Origin: Tenggerimyces flavus
GTDB lineage: Bacteria > Actinomycetota > Actinomycetes > Propionibacteriales > Actinopolymorphaceae
Assembly: GCF_016907715.1 (NCBI RefSeq)
Contig: NZ_JAFBCM010000001.1
Span: 6,510,001-6,574,000, forward strand
DNA length: 64,000 bases
Direction: 5' to 3'
The notes below the pieces were generated by a model. The model was not told the origin of the DNA. It ran no database searches and saw nothing but the letters and a program-made list of their open reading frames with translations. Positions 20,701 through 29,344 of this stretch are shown here, piece by piece. The translations under genes were made by a program, and so were the position numbers. The first letter of the stretch is position 1, and each line of letters opens with the position of its first letter.

Positions 20701-21729
20701 CTCGATGCCGGTCTGGCCCGGGTGGTTGCCACCGCTGATCGCGACGGTCACGAACTTGCGCTCGACGGTGAACGCGGCGCTGGTCAGCGTGCCCTGGTGC
20801 GCGTCGGAGGCGCCGATGTCGCCGGGGCTCGCGCGGTAGTTGTGCGAGGTGACGAGCCGGTTGCCCGTGCCGCCGAGGTCACCGAAGCGCTTCATGTAGT
20901 CGGGCAGGGTCGCCTTGTCGACAGGACCGGCGCCGAACGCGGTGCCTGTGGCCGTCCAGGTGTCGTATGTGGCGCGTTCCCAGTCCTCGAAGACGACGTC
21001 CGGGCGCTGTTCCTGGGTCGGGACCCGGGCGTCGAACTGCACGCCCCTCACGTTGGTGCCGGTGAGAGCTGCGGCGCGGATCGTGGTCGGTTGCGCCTGG
21101 CGGGAGGTGACGCAGACGGGGTTCTCGCTGAAGCCGAGCATGGTGACGTCGGCAGCCGCTGAGCTGGTGTTGCGGACGGTGTAGGCGAGGACGGTCGCGG
21201 GGAGGCTGGAATCATCGGTGTGCAAGGGAATGAACGGCGAGAACGCCTCGAGCGTGACCTCGACCGGGCTGTCGCTGGCGCGGTACTGGACGCGGCCGAT
21301 CGGGTACTGGCCGACGAACGTGACGTCGGCGAAGCCAGCGGAGTCGAGCGTGCGAGTGCGCGTGGTGCCGTTCGCTATCGTCCGGATCGCGAAGGCCTGC
21401 TTGAACGGCTTGGCCGAGTCGGCGGTGACCGGGTTCGCGTAGTGCGAGCCGCCGTGGTCGTTGCCGCCGAGCGGCGGGCCGGGCGGGTTGAAGATGTCCC
21501 AGTTCCACAGCCGCCCGTCACCGGCGAGATAGACCTGCCCGGCGCACGCTCCGCCGATGGGCATCCCGATGCGCGCCAGCGCCGCGCCAGTGTATGGAGT
21601 GGGAGTGCCGCGGTCGACGGCGTTCGGCGTCGGCGTTGCCCGTGCGTACGTCGTTGAAGTGACCGCCCAAGCCGCTGCTCCGGCACCGCTCATCGCCAGC
21701 AGCCTTCGCCTCGAAATCCCCAGCCCCAC
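17686..21729 (-). CDS. Tat-exported GH116 beta-glycosidase with three inserted tandem domains
   Basis: This is a 1347-residue enzyme. The GTG start at 21729 follows CGGAGG by 7 bases. A Tat signal (RRRLLAMSGAGAAAWAV) indicates export folded. The N-terminal GH116 beta-sandwich (RIGMPIGGACAGQVYLAGDGRLWNWDIFNPP) is interrupted at about residue 243 by three repeats of about 157 residues. Each begins D(V/I)VFEDWE and ends GHLNVDRI(V/I/L)FSD or a close variant; they end near residue 720. The (alpha/alpha)6 catalytic half follows, with FAFEGSYLYAGTCGHVWNY (likely nucleophile Glu) and QWNTLDTPFTGD (likely acid/base Asp). The usual family length is 700-950, so the excess is the insert. GH116 members cleave beta-glucosides or beta-xylosides. 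Confidence 0.88.
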   Translation of the reverse strand: MGLGISRRRLLAMSGAGAAAWAVTSTTYARATPTPNAVDRGTPTPYTGAALARIGMPIGGACAGQVYLAGDGRLWNWDIFNPPGPPLGGNDHGGSHYANPVTADSAKPFKQAFAIRTIANGTTRTRTLDSAGFADVTFVGQYPIGRVQYRASDSPVEVTLEAFSPFIPLHTDDSSLPATVLAYTVRNTSSAAADVTMLGFSENPVCVTSRQAQPTTIRAAALTGTNVRGVQFDARVPTQEQRPDVVFEDWERATYDTWTATGTAFGAGPVDKATLPDYMKRFGDLGGTGNRLVTSHNYRASPGDIGASDAHQGTLTSAAFTVERKFVTVAISGGNHPGQTGIEVLVDGAVVAQATGADGELFATRVLDLQAHQGKRARIRIVDTFAGVWGHVNVDRIVFSDRADIVFEDWENDTYVGWTKTGTAFGDGPVQPFAVPAMLRRFGDLNVNGTRFACSFNYRAGGDGDSFTGTLTSASFPITRKYVAVGIGGGNRPGVECVNVLVGGQVVATATGTNSEPMVPRMLDVSAYEGKAAQIQIVDNAAGAWAHLNVDRILFTDVPDIVFEDWERANYSGWTVTGTAFGASPVTPAETPEGFRRPFGEINDLNISGGRFVTSFNFRAGGNADSYTGTLTSPVFTIQRRFATVWIGGGRNPGQSGVEVVVAGQVVASATGSEIEPLQAVSLDLTAWLGSQAQLRIADRSTGAWGHLNVDRIILSDRPIRQQQVADRPDGGSFVLAALDESAVVRPSIADWSTTASWFDSGAGPVEVPGGSPGQAGAVTVRATLAPGESRTFRYVVGWHFPTPERRLFAQLVGVAALRRHYATRFATAGDVVQYVASNATRLESGTRAWVKAWYEDSSLPHWFCERTLAPASTLATNTCYRWQDGRFYAFEGSYLYAGTCGHVWNYAQAVGRLFPDLERDTRERVDLGIALRSTGEIGNRGECADDASSFVDGQAGTILRVYREHQMTADNAFLTRVWPKVRMALEFLVTQRDVDGNGILQGAQWNTLDTPFTGDVPWLSGMYVGALRAGAAMASEQGDTASAQRYTNLANAGTQFISTTLWNASAGYFIQRVGALATNTNRGCFIDQTFGQTLAAQVGLPRVQPAEKTKIALASVVRNNHLPSPRDRQSPAIPGGRVYSTSGEAGTMMCTWPIGGDTEARSGGYFNEVWTGQEYQLAAGLFLDGLVTEALAVTRSVYDRYHASKRNPYNEVEAGDHYSRAMMSYGTYLAACGYEYHGPKGHLGFAPRVGPEDFRGAFTAARGWGLYRQTRSANEQVGVVDVWDGEVRLVTLAFETTAPATSVSVSLAGSPRAATVAAAGTRAVVTLSAPVVVSAGQSLEVSLSLA

Positions 21730-21752
21730 GAGTGCCTCCGCTCGAACGACAA

Positions 21753-21797
21753 TCTCGTATTTCGAAGACAGAACTCATTTCTCGTAGCAAGTCTCGT
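21753..21797. promoter_or_regulatory. Three TCTCGT repeats in the GH116/APH divergent region
   Basis: TCTCGT occurs at 21753, 21780 and 21792 on the plus strand, within the 70 bases upstream of the GH116 start. Spacings are 27 and 12 bases. They could be half-sites for a regulator of GH116. The motif is short and could be chance. Confidence 0.25.
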
Positions 21798-21902
21798 TGT
21801 GAGCGTAGGAGCCATTACGACGTCGACACAACCTCCCTGCACCAACCGGCCAGGGCACTAAACAGTTGAAGCGCGGCCCCGATCATGTGAGGCTCCCGTC
21901 CT

Positions 21903-22793
21903 GTGGCGATGCATGACGACGAGTTGGAGATCTCCGCGGACACGGTCCGGGCGTTGGTCGACGACCAGTTCCCGCAGTGGCGTTCCCTACCGATCGCCTC
22001 GTTGCGTTCGCAGGGAACGGTGAACGCGATCTTCCGGCTCGGCGACCTGTACACGGCCCGCTTCCCGCTCCGGCCCGAGGAGCCCGCACAGATTCGCCGC
22101 TGGCTCGAGGAGGAGGCCGATGCCGCGCGGGAGCTGGCCGGCGTGACGCGGTTCCGTACCCCTGAACCCGTCGCGATCGGCGAGCCCGGTGCGGGGTATC
22201 CGCTGCCGTGGTCGGTCCAGACCTGGTTGGACGGCACCATCGCCACCGACGACGACCCGAGTGCTTCCGTCCCGTTCGCGCTCGACCTGGCCGAGTTCGT
22301 CCAGGGCGTACGCGCGATGGACACCCGCGGCAGGACGTTCCGCGGGCAGGGGCGAGGCGGCGACCTGCGCGACCACGAGGAGTGGGTCGAGCTGTGTATT
22401 GCCAAGAGCACCGAGCTCCTGGACGAGAAGGCGCTCCGCGCCATGTGGCTGCACCTCCGCGACCTTCCCCGCGAGGCCGAGGACGTCATGTCACACGGCG
22501 ACCTCATCCCGGGCAACGTGCTCGTGGCGAACGGCCGCCTGACGGGCGTGCTCGACGTCGGCGGCCTCGGCGCGGCCGATCCCGCCCTGGATCTCGTCGG
22601 CGCCTGGCACCTGCTCGAGGACGAGCCCCGCGCGGCGTTCCGCGACGCCCTCGGCAGCGACGACCTGGAGTGGGAACGCGGCCGCGGTTGGGCGTTCGAG
22701 CAGGCCATGGGCGTCGTCTGGTACTACGTCGAGACCAACCCGCCGATGGCCCGGATGGGGATGACCACCATGCGGCGCCTGCTGGAGAGCTAG
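21903..22793 (+). CDS. Aminoglycoside phosphotransferase-fold kinase (APH family)
   Basis: The 296-residue protein has the APH/choline-kinase fold: Gly-rich SQGTVNAIFRLGDLYTARFP region, the catalytic loop SHGDLIPGNVLV with its Asp and Asn, and the metal-binding VLDVGGLGAADPALDLVGAW. Related proteins phosphorylate antibiotics such as aminoglycosides or macrolides, or small metabolites. The substrate cannot be assigned. The GTG at 21903 is chosen because GAGG lies 10 bases upstream; an ATG at 21909 is close. Four bases overlap the 3' end of the convergent GH27 gene. Confidence 0.88.
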   Translation: MAMHDDELEISADTVRALVDDQFPQWRSLPIASLRSQGTVNAIFRLGDLYTARFPLRPEEPAQIRRWLEEEADAARELAGVTRFRTPEPVAIGEPGAGYPLPWSVQTWLDGTIATDDDPSASVPFALDLAEFVQGVRAMDTRGRTFRGQGRGGDLRDHEEWVELCIAKSTELLDEKALRAMWLHLRDLPREAEDVMSHGDLIPGNVLVANGRLTGVLDVGGLGAADPALDLVGAWHLLEDEPRAAFRDALGSDDLEWERGRGWAFEQAMGVVWYYVETNPPMARMGMTTMRRLLES

Positions 22794-24745
22794 CAGGAGA
22801 CCTTGGCGTCGGCCCAGTCGCCGTGGTCGCTGGTGACTCCGTCGCCGCCGTCGGTGGCGCGGAGCTCGAGCAGGTCGACGCCGGTGAGGTCGGCCGACAA
22901 CGGGACCGCGGGCTGGTTCACCAACAGGGTCGGTGTCTTCGCCAACAGCACGCCGTCGCCCCACACCTCGAACGCCACCGAGCCACGGTTCTCCGGCGCC
23001 TCCTCGTCGTCCACGCCGACCATCGCCGCGAAGCGCGAACAGTCGCCGCCGGTGAAGAACCCCAACGAAGCCACCGCGTGCACGCCGATTCCCTTGGCCC
23101 AGGTCTGGCCCGCGATCGTCAGCGGGTTCCCGTCGCCCTCACCCTGCTCGCCGTTCGACCGGTCTCGCTCGGCCGGTCCCCACCCGTTCTGCGCGAACGC
23201 CCACGGCACGTCCGACAGGTACGAGTCACCCTCGGGCAGCGGGTCGACCACGACCAGCTTCGACTCCACCTCCGCTTGCGCGACAGTGCCACGTCCCGTC
23301 CAGGATCCCCTGACAGCAAGGTCAAACTCACCCGGCGCCGCGACTCCAGGAGTCAACGTGAACGTACGCGCCGCACTCCCCCGCGGCGGCACCGCGGCGA
23401 TCCGGGCGGGCCCGGCCGGCGACGAGGTCCAACCGGAGGGCGGGGTGATGGACACCGACGCCGAAGTGGCCGCCGACGTCCCGTCGTTGAACAGCGTCAA
23501 GGTCGCCGGCACGTTCGCTCCGGTCTTCGCGTACGCCGCGACGTCCAGGCCCAACGTCACCAGCGGCGCCAGCACCGGACCGCGGTACGGCGCCACCACG
23601 AACATCGCCGCGCCATGCGAAGGCACCGACGCCCGCACCACTCCCGAGGACTCGCGCGACGTGTCCGCCCACAGGTCGCGCACGACGAAACGTCGCCCCG
23701 CAAGGCCCAACGAAGCAGCCGAAGCCGAGATCGTCCTCGCCGAGGAGTCCCGGTTGAGCAGTACGACCGCCACCCCACCGGACGACATCGGCTTGGCCCA
23801 GACCTCGGTCGCGCCGTCGTCGCGAAGCTTCGAACCCTGCCTGCCGCCCCAGTCCTGGTTGACCGCGATCACCTCGGGATCGGTCAGGATCGCCAGGTCA
23901 GCAGCGGACACCGAGCGCAGGTCGTTGCCCGCCAGCAGAGGCGCGTTCAGCAAAGCCCACAAGGACATGTGCGCCCGCGACTCGTCCGGTGTCAACCCGC
24001 CGTTGCCTACCTCGAGCATGTCCGGGTCGTTCCACCCACTCTGCCGCGCGTACTGCTCGATCCCCACCTGCTGGTCGAGCAACGACATCACGCTCGACCA
24101 GTTGTCGCTGATGTCGCCCGTCGTACGCCACAGGTCCGCGCCGATGCCGTCGGCCCACAGCCACGGCTGCTCCGAACCCCACTCGCAGACGCTGTAGACG
24201 ATCGGCCGGCCCGTCTTCGCGAGCGCGTCCGCCATCGCCTTGTAGCGCGGGATTCCGGGCAGGCCAGGGTGACCGCAGTTGTCGTACTTGAGGTAGTCGA
24301 CCTCCCAGTCGGCGAACGACTGCGCGTCGATCTCCTCGTTGCCGAGGCTCGCCGGCAAGCCCTGGCAGGTGTGCAGGCCGGCCGAGGAGTAGATGCCGAG
24401 CTTCAACCCGCGTGCGTGGACGTAGTCCGCGAGCGCCTTGATGCCGGACGGGAACCGCACCGGGTCCGCCTGCAGCCGACCGTCGGCCGTACGGGTGGGC
24501 GCCATCCAGCAGTCGTCGATGTTGACGTACTCGTAGCCCGCCGCCTTCATCCCGGTCGACACCATCGCGTCGGCCGTCTCCCGGATGAGCTCCTCGTCGA
24601 TGTCGCAGGCGAACTTGTTCCAGCTGTTCCAGCCCATCGGCGGCGTCTGCGCGAGCTCACCCGGTGCCTGTGCCGCGGACGCGGGTGGACCACCGATCAG
24701 GAACCCAGCCGTCAGCGCCAGAGCCACAGCCGTCGCACGCCACAT
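22790..24745 (-). CDS. Secreted GH27 alpha-galactosidase with NEW3 and NPCBM domains
   Basis: The 651-residue enzyme has a Sec signal peptide (MWRATAVALALTAGFLIGG...ASA-AQ). The GH27 barrel begins AQTPPMGWNSWNKFACDIDE. YLKYDNCG gives the nucleophile Asp155, and RTTGDISDNW the likely acid/base Asp211. After the C-terminal beta-domain come an NPCBM-associated NEW3 domain (ATLTLFNDGTSAATSASVSI) and an NPCBM galactose-binding domain (TIAGQTWAKGIGVHAVASL). It releases alpha-galactose from galactomannan or raffinose-type sugars outside the cell. The ATG at 24745 follows GGGGGA closely; an in-frame GTG at 24823 would spoil the signal peptide. It is the last gene of the minus-strand sugar-import cluster. 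Confidence 0.94.
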   Translation of the reverse strand: MWRATAVALALTAGFLIGGPPASAAQAPGELAQTPPMGWNSWNKFACDIDEELIRETADAMVSTGMKAAGYEYVNIDDCWMAPTRTADGRLQADPVRFPSGIKALADYVHARGLKLGIYSSAGLHTCQGLPASLGNEEIDAQSFADWEVDYLKYDNCGHPGLPGIPRYKAMADALAKTGRPIVYSVCEWGSEQPWLWADGIGADLWRTTGDISDNWSSVMSLLDQQVGIEQYARQSGWNDPDMLEVGNGGLTPDESRAHMSLWALLNAPLLAGNDLRSVSAADLAILTDPEVIAVNQDWGGRQGSKLRDDGATEVWAKPMSSGGVAVVLLNRDSSARTISASAASLGLAGRRFVVRDLWADTSRESSGVVRASVPSHGAAMFVVAPYRGPVLAPLVTLGLDVAAYAKTGANVPATLTLFNDGTSAATSASVSITPPSGWTSSPAGPARIAAVPPRGSAARTFTLTPGVAAPGEFDLAVRGSWTGRGTVAQAEVESKLVVVDPLPEGDSYLSDVPWAFAQNGWGPAERDRSNGEQGEGDGNPLTIAGQTWAKGIGVHAVASLGFFTGGDCSRFAAMVGVDDEEAPENRGSVAFEVWGDGVLLAKTPTLLVNQPAVPLSADLTGVDLLELRATDGGDGVTSDHGDWADAKVSC

Positions 24746-24764
24746 CGCGTCCCCCAATGTTCGA

Positions 24765-24784
24765 CCAGTGGTGACCAATGGTGA
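24765..24784. promoter_or_regulatory. Tandem decamer repeat upstream of the GH27 gene
   Basis: CCAGTGGTGA and CCAATGGTGA abut directly, 20 bases upstream of the GH27 start. A 10-base period places both on one helix face, as for a dimeric activator or repressor. They lie in the 97-base gap between the second permease gene and GH27, suggesting that GH27 has its own promoter. Confidence 0.35.
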
Positions 24785-24842
24785 CGTCTTAGTAGCGCTC
24801 CGGCGCAAGAGGTCGTAGACCACTTCACGCGGCCAACTGCGG

Positions 24843-25700
24843 TCAGCCCTTCAGCCCGGTCGTCGAGATGCCCTCGGTGATCCGCTTCTGGAACACGAGG
24901 AAGAACGTCACGACAGGCACCAGCGACAACGTCGCCATCGCGAACATCGGGCCCCAGCTCGACTCACCACTGGAGTCCAGGAACGCCCGTAACGCCAATG
25001 GCACCGTGAACTTCTCCACATCGGAGATGAACACAATCTGGTTGAAGAAGTTGTCCCAGGTCCAGATGAACGTGAAGATCGCCGTGGTGATCAACGCCGG
25101 CGTCATCAGCGGCAGCACGATCCGCAGGTAGATCTGCACCGGACCGCAGCCGTCGATCCGCGCGGCGTCGTCCAGCTCGCGCGGGAGACCGCGGATGAAC
25201 TGCACCATCAGGAAGATGAAGAACGCGTCGACCGCGAGGAAGTGCGGAATGGTCAGCGGGAGAATCGTGTTGATCCACTTCAGATTGTGGAACAACACGT
25301 ACTGCGGAACGATCAGGACGTGGATCGGCAGCATGATCGTCACGAGCATGATGGCGAACCAAGCCCGCTTGAACCGGAAGCTGAGCCGCGCGAACGCGTA
25401 CGCCGCCATCGAGCACGACAGCACGTTCCCGACGACCGCGAGTGCTGAGATCGTGAACGAGTTCAGGAAGAACCGGCCGAAGCCGATGCCGAGCCCGGTC
25501 CAGCCGTCGATGAAGTTGCTCAGCGTGAACGACTCGGGCAGCAGACCGGCACTGGCGAAGATCTCGTCAGCCGGCTTGAACGCTCCACTCACCATCCACA
25601 GCAGCGGATAGAGCATCACCAGCGCCCCAGCGATCAGCAGCACATGCGTGACCGCCCCGCGCACGGGACCGCGGCGACCGACGACGGAGATCGTGCTCAC
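24843..25700 (-). CDS. Sugar ABC importer permease, MalG type
   Basis: The 285-residue membrane protein has six predicted helices and the coupling loop ELDDAARIDGCGPVQIYLRIVLPLMTP. It ends in the characteristic ...FQKRITEGISTTGLKG of CUT1-family permeases. The GTG at 25700 overlaps the preceding permease stop as GTGA. It pairs with the MalF-type permease and the lipoprotein upstream. No ATPase gene is present, as is common in actinobacteria that share one MsiK-like ATPase among importers. Confidence 0.93.
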   Translation of the reverse strand: MSTISVVGRRGPVRGAVTHVLLIAGALVMLYPLLWMVSGAFKPADEIFASAGLLPESFTLSNFIDGWTGLGIGFGRFFLNSFTISALAVVGNVLSCSMAAYAFARLSFRFKRAWFAIMLVTIMLPIHVLIVPQYVLFHNLKWINTILPLTIPHFLAVDAFFIFLMVQFIRGLPRELDDAARIDGCGPVQIYLRIVLPLMTPALITTAIFTFIWTWDNFFNQIVFISDVEKFTVPLALRAFLDSSGESSWGPMFAMATLSLVPVVTFFLVFQKRITEGISTTGLKG

Positions 25701-26650
25701 TTGGCGCCCTCCTCGTCGCCGTAGAACACCCAGTACCGCGACGTGATGAACATGCCCGCGGTGAAGAGCGAGATCACGATCAACAACGCCCACGCCATCG
25801 CCGACGCGTAGCCCATATGGAAGTTCGCGAAGCCCTCCTGGTAGAGGTACAGCGTGTAGAACAGCGTCGAGTCGACCGGCCCACCCGAGCCACCGCTGAT
25901 GATGAACGCCGGCGTGAACGCCTTGAACGAGTTGATCATCTGCAGCACGAGGTTGAAGAAGATCAGCGGCGTCAGCATCGGCACGGTGATGCGGACGAAG
26001 CGCTGGAACGCGCTGGCGCCGTCGACCGCGGCGGACTCGTACAGGTCCTGCGGAATCTGCTTCAAGCCGGCCAGGAAGATCAGCATCGGCGAGCCGAACT
26101 GCCATACGTGCAAGAGGATCAGCGTGTAGAGGGCGAAGTCCGGCGAGGACACCCAGCTCGGCCCGATGATGCCGACCTTCTCCAGCACCTGGTTGACCAG
26201 GCCGTCCGCGCCGAAGATCTCCCGCCACAGGATCGTCACCGCGACGCTGCCGCCGAGCAGCGACGGCAGGTAGTACGACGCGCGGTAGACCCCGCTGCCG
26301 CGCCGCTTGCCGACGAGCGCGACGGCGACGAGCAGCGCGAACACGACAGCCAGCGGCACGGACAGGATCACGTACATCGACGTGACCTTGATCGCGCTGT
26401 GGAAGTGCGGGTCGTCGACGAACGCCTGGTAGTTGTCGAACCCGAGCCACCTGGGCGCGGTGAGCAGGTCGAAGTCGGTGAACGACAGGTACAGCGACGC
26501 GAGGATCGGCCCCGCTGTGAGCACCACGAGGCCGATGAACCATGGGAGCAGGAAAAGGTAGGCGACGCGGCTGTCCGTCCGTCGCCGCTTCTGGCGGGAC
26601 GACGCGCGCCGCTCCGCCTCAGGCCTCACCGGCGTGAGCGTGTCGTGCAT
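25697..26650 (-). CDS. Sugar ABC importer permease, MalF type
   Basis: The 317-residue protein starts with an Arg/Lys-rich cytoplasmic stretch, then VAYLFLLPWFIGLVVLTAGPILASLYLSF, the typical first helix of CUT1 MalF-like permeases. The coupling loop is DLYESAAVDGASAFQRFVRITVPMLTP. It follows the lipoprotein gene by 15 bases with AGGAGG near the ATG, and overlaps the next permease by 4 bases. It forms the membrane channel with the MalG-type subunit. Confidence 0.93.
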   Translation of the reverse strand: MHDTLTPVRPEAERRASSRQKRRRTDSRVAYLFLLPWFIGLVVLTAGPILASLYLSFTDFDLLTAPRWLGFDNYQAFVDDPHFHSAIKVTSMYVILSVPLAVVFALLVAVALVGKRRGSGVYRASYYLPSLLGGSVAVTILWREIFGADGLVNQVLEKVGIIGPSWVSSPDFALYTLILLHVWQFGSPMLIFLAGLKQIPQDLYESAAVDGASAFQRFVRITVPMLTPLIFFNLVLQMINSFKAFTPAFIISGGSGGPVDSTLFYTLYLYQEGFANFHMGYASAMAWALLIVISLFTAGMFITSRYWVFYGDEEGAK

Positions 26651-26665
26651 GCGACCTCCTGCCCG

Positions 26666-27970
26666 CTACTTTCCGAGGATGCGCTCGGCCTCCCCGAAGA
26701 ACTTCTCCACCGCCTCGGCCACGGGCGCCTTGCCGAACGCGATCTGCTCACCGGCGTCGGACAACGCCGTACCGATGTCCGTCGATCCCTTCGGCGGCGG
26801 CGCGGGCGTCGGCCCGACCTTGTCGGCAAGGAAGTCGATGTACTCGAAGACCCGCTTGTCCGTCTCGCTCGCCTTCGGCGTCAACGCGTCCTTGACGGCG
26901 GGCTTGGCGGGGACGCCTCGTTCGGAGCCGAGCAGGATGGCGACGTCCGGCACGTTCAGCAACGCGTTGACGACGTCGACGGTCGCGTCCTTGGCCTTCG
27001 ACTTCGCGCTCACGGTGAACAGCTGGGACGGCTTGTAGTACTGGCCCTTCTTGTCGCCGCCGGGGAACATGTGCAGCCCGACCTGGAACTTCGACAGCCC
27101 CGAGAACGCCGTGAGCTGGTTGGAGTGTCCGAAGTGGAACGCCGACTTCTTACGTACCAGAAGGCTGTTCTGCACGTCACCAACCGCGGTGGCCTGCTCC
27201 TCTGCGGGGGCGGCGACGCCCGACTTCTGCAGGTCGAGCCAGATGCTGAACCACTCGGTCAGGTCGGCGGGCTCGTAGCCGAGCTTGCCGTCGGCGTAGA
27301 TGTTCTTGCCGCGCTGGCGGAGCCACGCCTCGAACGGCAGGCTCTCGAACAGCGCGTTCTGCGTGGCGTACGTGCCCTCGGGCGCTTTCGCCTTGATCTG
27401 CTTGCAGAGTGCGATGTAGTCGTCCCACGACATCTTGTAGTCGGGCACCTCGAAGCCGAGCTCCTTCACGAGCTCGTCGTTGTACATCAGCGCCATCGAG
27501 TTGATGCCGGCGTTCATGCCGTAGAGCTTGCCGTCGACCTTGCCGCCGGAGACCGCGGCGTCGGCCCAGTCGTCGACCTCGAGCGCCTTCGGCACGTACG
27601 CGTCGAGCGGCTCGAGCGCGCCGCGCCCCGCGTACTCGGTGATGTACGCGTAGTCCATCTGGATCAGGTCGGGCGGCTGCCCGCCCGCCGTTTGCGTCGC
27701 GAGCTTCTCCCAGTACCCGTCCCAACCGGAGAACTGGGAGCGGATCTTGACGTCGGAGTGCAACTCCTGGAACTTCTTCAGCGCTTCTTGCGTGCGCTTG
27801 TGCCGTTCGGGACTGCCCCACCACGTCATCTGGATCGCACTCGATCCGCCGCCTCCGCCACCGCCGCTGGCGGCCGGGCCGCCGCCGGTGCCGCCGCACG
27901 CGGCGAGCGCGCTCCCGCCGAGCAGGCCGAGGCCGGCTGTGAGCAAGGAGCGCCGTGACAGCTGTGTCAT
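26666..27970 (-). CDS. Sugar-binding lipoprotein of ABC importer (family 1)
   Basis: The 434-residue receptor has a twin-arginine plus lipobox signal (RRSLLTAGLGLLGGSALAAC), followed by a Gly/Ser-rich linker that tethers it to the membrane. The mature part has the SBP_bac_1 fold (IQMTWWGSPERHKRTQEALKKF at the start). GAGGTGA precedes the ATG by 6 bases. It is the receptor for the two permeases downstream. Its neighbours (GH27 alpha-galactosidase, Gfo/Idh oxidoreductase) suggest an alpha-galactoside or similar sugar, which is inference. Confidence 0.93.
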   Translation of the reverse strand: MTQLSRRSLLTAGLGLLGGSALAACGGTGGGPAASGGGGGGGSSAIQMTWWGSPERHKRTQEALKKFQELHSDVKIRSQFSGWDGYWEKLATQTAGGQPPDLIQMDYAYITEYAGRGALEPLDAYVPKALEVDDWADAAVSGGKVDGKLYGMNAGINSMALMYNDELVKELGFEVPDYKMSWDDYIALCKQIKAKAPEGTYATQNALFESLPFEAWLRQRGKNIYADGKLGYEPADLTEWFSIWLDLQKSGVAAPAEEQATAVGDVQNSLLVRKKSAFHFGHSNQLTAFSGLSKFQVGLHMFPGGDKKGQYYKPSQLFTVSAKSKAKDATVDVVNALLNVPDVAILLGSERGVPAKPAVKDALTPKASETDKRVFEYIDFLADKVGPTPAPPPKGSTDIGTALSDAGEQIAFGKAPVAEAVEKFFGEAERILGK

Positions 27971-27991
27971 GTCAGCTCACCTCTCGAAGGG

Positions 27992-29323
27992 TCACACACT
28001 TCCTGGGAAGCGGACGAGGTCGTCGATCCGCACTGGCATCCCCGTGGCGAACGAACGGTTCGCGGCGGCGCCGACGAGCATGGCGTACGCCCCGTCCTTG
28101 TGGCTGGCTGCTCGTCCGAGCGGGTCGGGCTCGTTCGTCGCGCCGAACAGGTCTTCGAGCAACCTCCGGTCGCCGCCGCCGTGGCCGCCGCTGCCTTCCT
28201 CGACCTCGACCTTGCGGGGGATGTCCCAGAGGGGTCGGACGGTGAGGGTGGCGCGGTCGATCGGCGGGGCGTTCTTCTGCTGTGCTTCTTGGGGTTTGTT
28301 GGGGTCGCCTGCGGCGCCGCTGACGTAGGAGCGTTCCTCCACGTCGAGCTCGATGCGGCCCTTGGTGCCGTTGAACATCACCCGGTAGCCCTCCCACGGC
28401 GAGTAGGCCGTGAGGTGGTACGAGAGCGTGGCGCCGGTGTCGTACTTCACCAGCACGGCCATGTCGTCCTCGATGTTGATGCCGTCCTGGAAGACGTTGC
28501 GGTCTCTGAGGTAGCCGTCTTCGTGCTCGGCGTCCAGGTAGAGCGCTCGGAGGGTGGGGTCCTGGTCGAGGTGGATGGCCCACTTGTCGTTCTCGGCCTG
28601 CGGGCTGCCGTGGACGCGTGCGTAGGTGACGGGCTCTCCTCTTCGTTCGGCATTTTCCTTGCCGTAGAACGTCAGATCGCCGAACCCGAAGACCTGCTTG
28701 GGCTTCGCGCCGAGCCACCAGTTGACGAGGTCGAAGTGGTGGCTCGCCTTGTGCACCATCAGCCCGCCGGAGTTGCGCTTGTCCCGGTGCCACCGCCGGA
28801 AGTAGTCGGCGCCGTGCTTGGTGTCGAGCGTCCACTCGAAGTGCACGGAGATGATGTCGCCGATGACGCCGCTCTTGATGAGCTCCTTGACCTTGGAGTT
28901 GCGGGGCGCGTACCGGTAGTTGAAGCTGACGGTGAGGCCCTGGCCCGTGCTGGCCTGGGTGTCGAGGATGCGCTGGCACCTGTCCGCGTCGATCGTCAGC
29001 GGCTTCTCGGTGATGACGTCGCGGCCGGCCTTCTGCGCTTCGACGATGTAATGGTCGTGGGTGCGGTCCACCGAGGTGACGATCACGGTGTCGACGCGCT
29101 GCTCCTCGAGCATCTGGTTGAACTGGTCCGGGCGGTAGGTGTCGATCGCGGGGATGCCGTGCGCCTCGGCGAAGACCTTGTTGTAGTAGTCCATCCGGGT
29201 TTGGTTCGGATCGCACAGCCCCACGAGCTCGGTGTCGTCGCGGTAGTCGGTGAGCAACGCGGTCGAGAACATGCGCGACCGGGAGCCCAGTCCGACGATC
29301 GCGTACCTCGTGCGTCGCGTCAT
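27992..29323 (-). CDS. Gfo/Idh/MocA-family NAD(P)-dependent oxidoreductase
   Basis: The 443-residue enzyme has an N-terminal Rossmann fold (YAIVGLGSRSRMF), the EKP motif (DVITEKPLTID) and the substrate-site motif GGLMVHKASHHFDLVNWW. Family members oxidise or epimerise sugars, inositols or act as glycosidases through an NAD redox step. I use the ATG at 29323, preceded by GGAAGGAA; a start at 29362 has no such site. It is the first gene of the importer operon, 21 bases before the lipoprotein gene, and lies just downstream of two LacI-type operator candidates. Confidence 0.92.
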   Translation of the reverse strand: MTRRTRYAIVGLGSRSRMFSTALLTDYRDDTELVGLCDPNQTRMDYYNKVFAEAHGIPAIDTYRPDQFNQMLEEQRVDTVIVTSVDRTHDHYIVEAQKAGRDVITEKPLTIDADRCQRILDTQASTGQGLTVSFNYRYAPRNSKVKELIKSGVIGDIISVHFEWTLDTKHGADYFRRWHRDKRNSGGLMVHKASHHFDLVNWWLGAKPKQVFGFGDLTFYGKENAERRGEPVTYARVHGSPQAENDKWAIHLDQDPTLRALYLDAEHEDGYLRDRNVFQDGINIEDDMAVLVKYDTGATLSYHLTAYSPWEGYRVMFNGTKGRIELDVEERSYVSGAAGDPNKPQEAQQKNAPPIDRATLTVRPLWDIPRKVEVEEGSGGHGGGDRRLLEDLFGATNEPDPLGRAASHKDGAYAMLVGAAANRSFATGMPVRIDDLVRFPGSV

Positions 29324-29344
29324 CCCTGAAGTTCCTTCCCCGGC

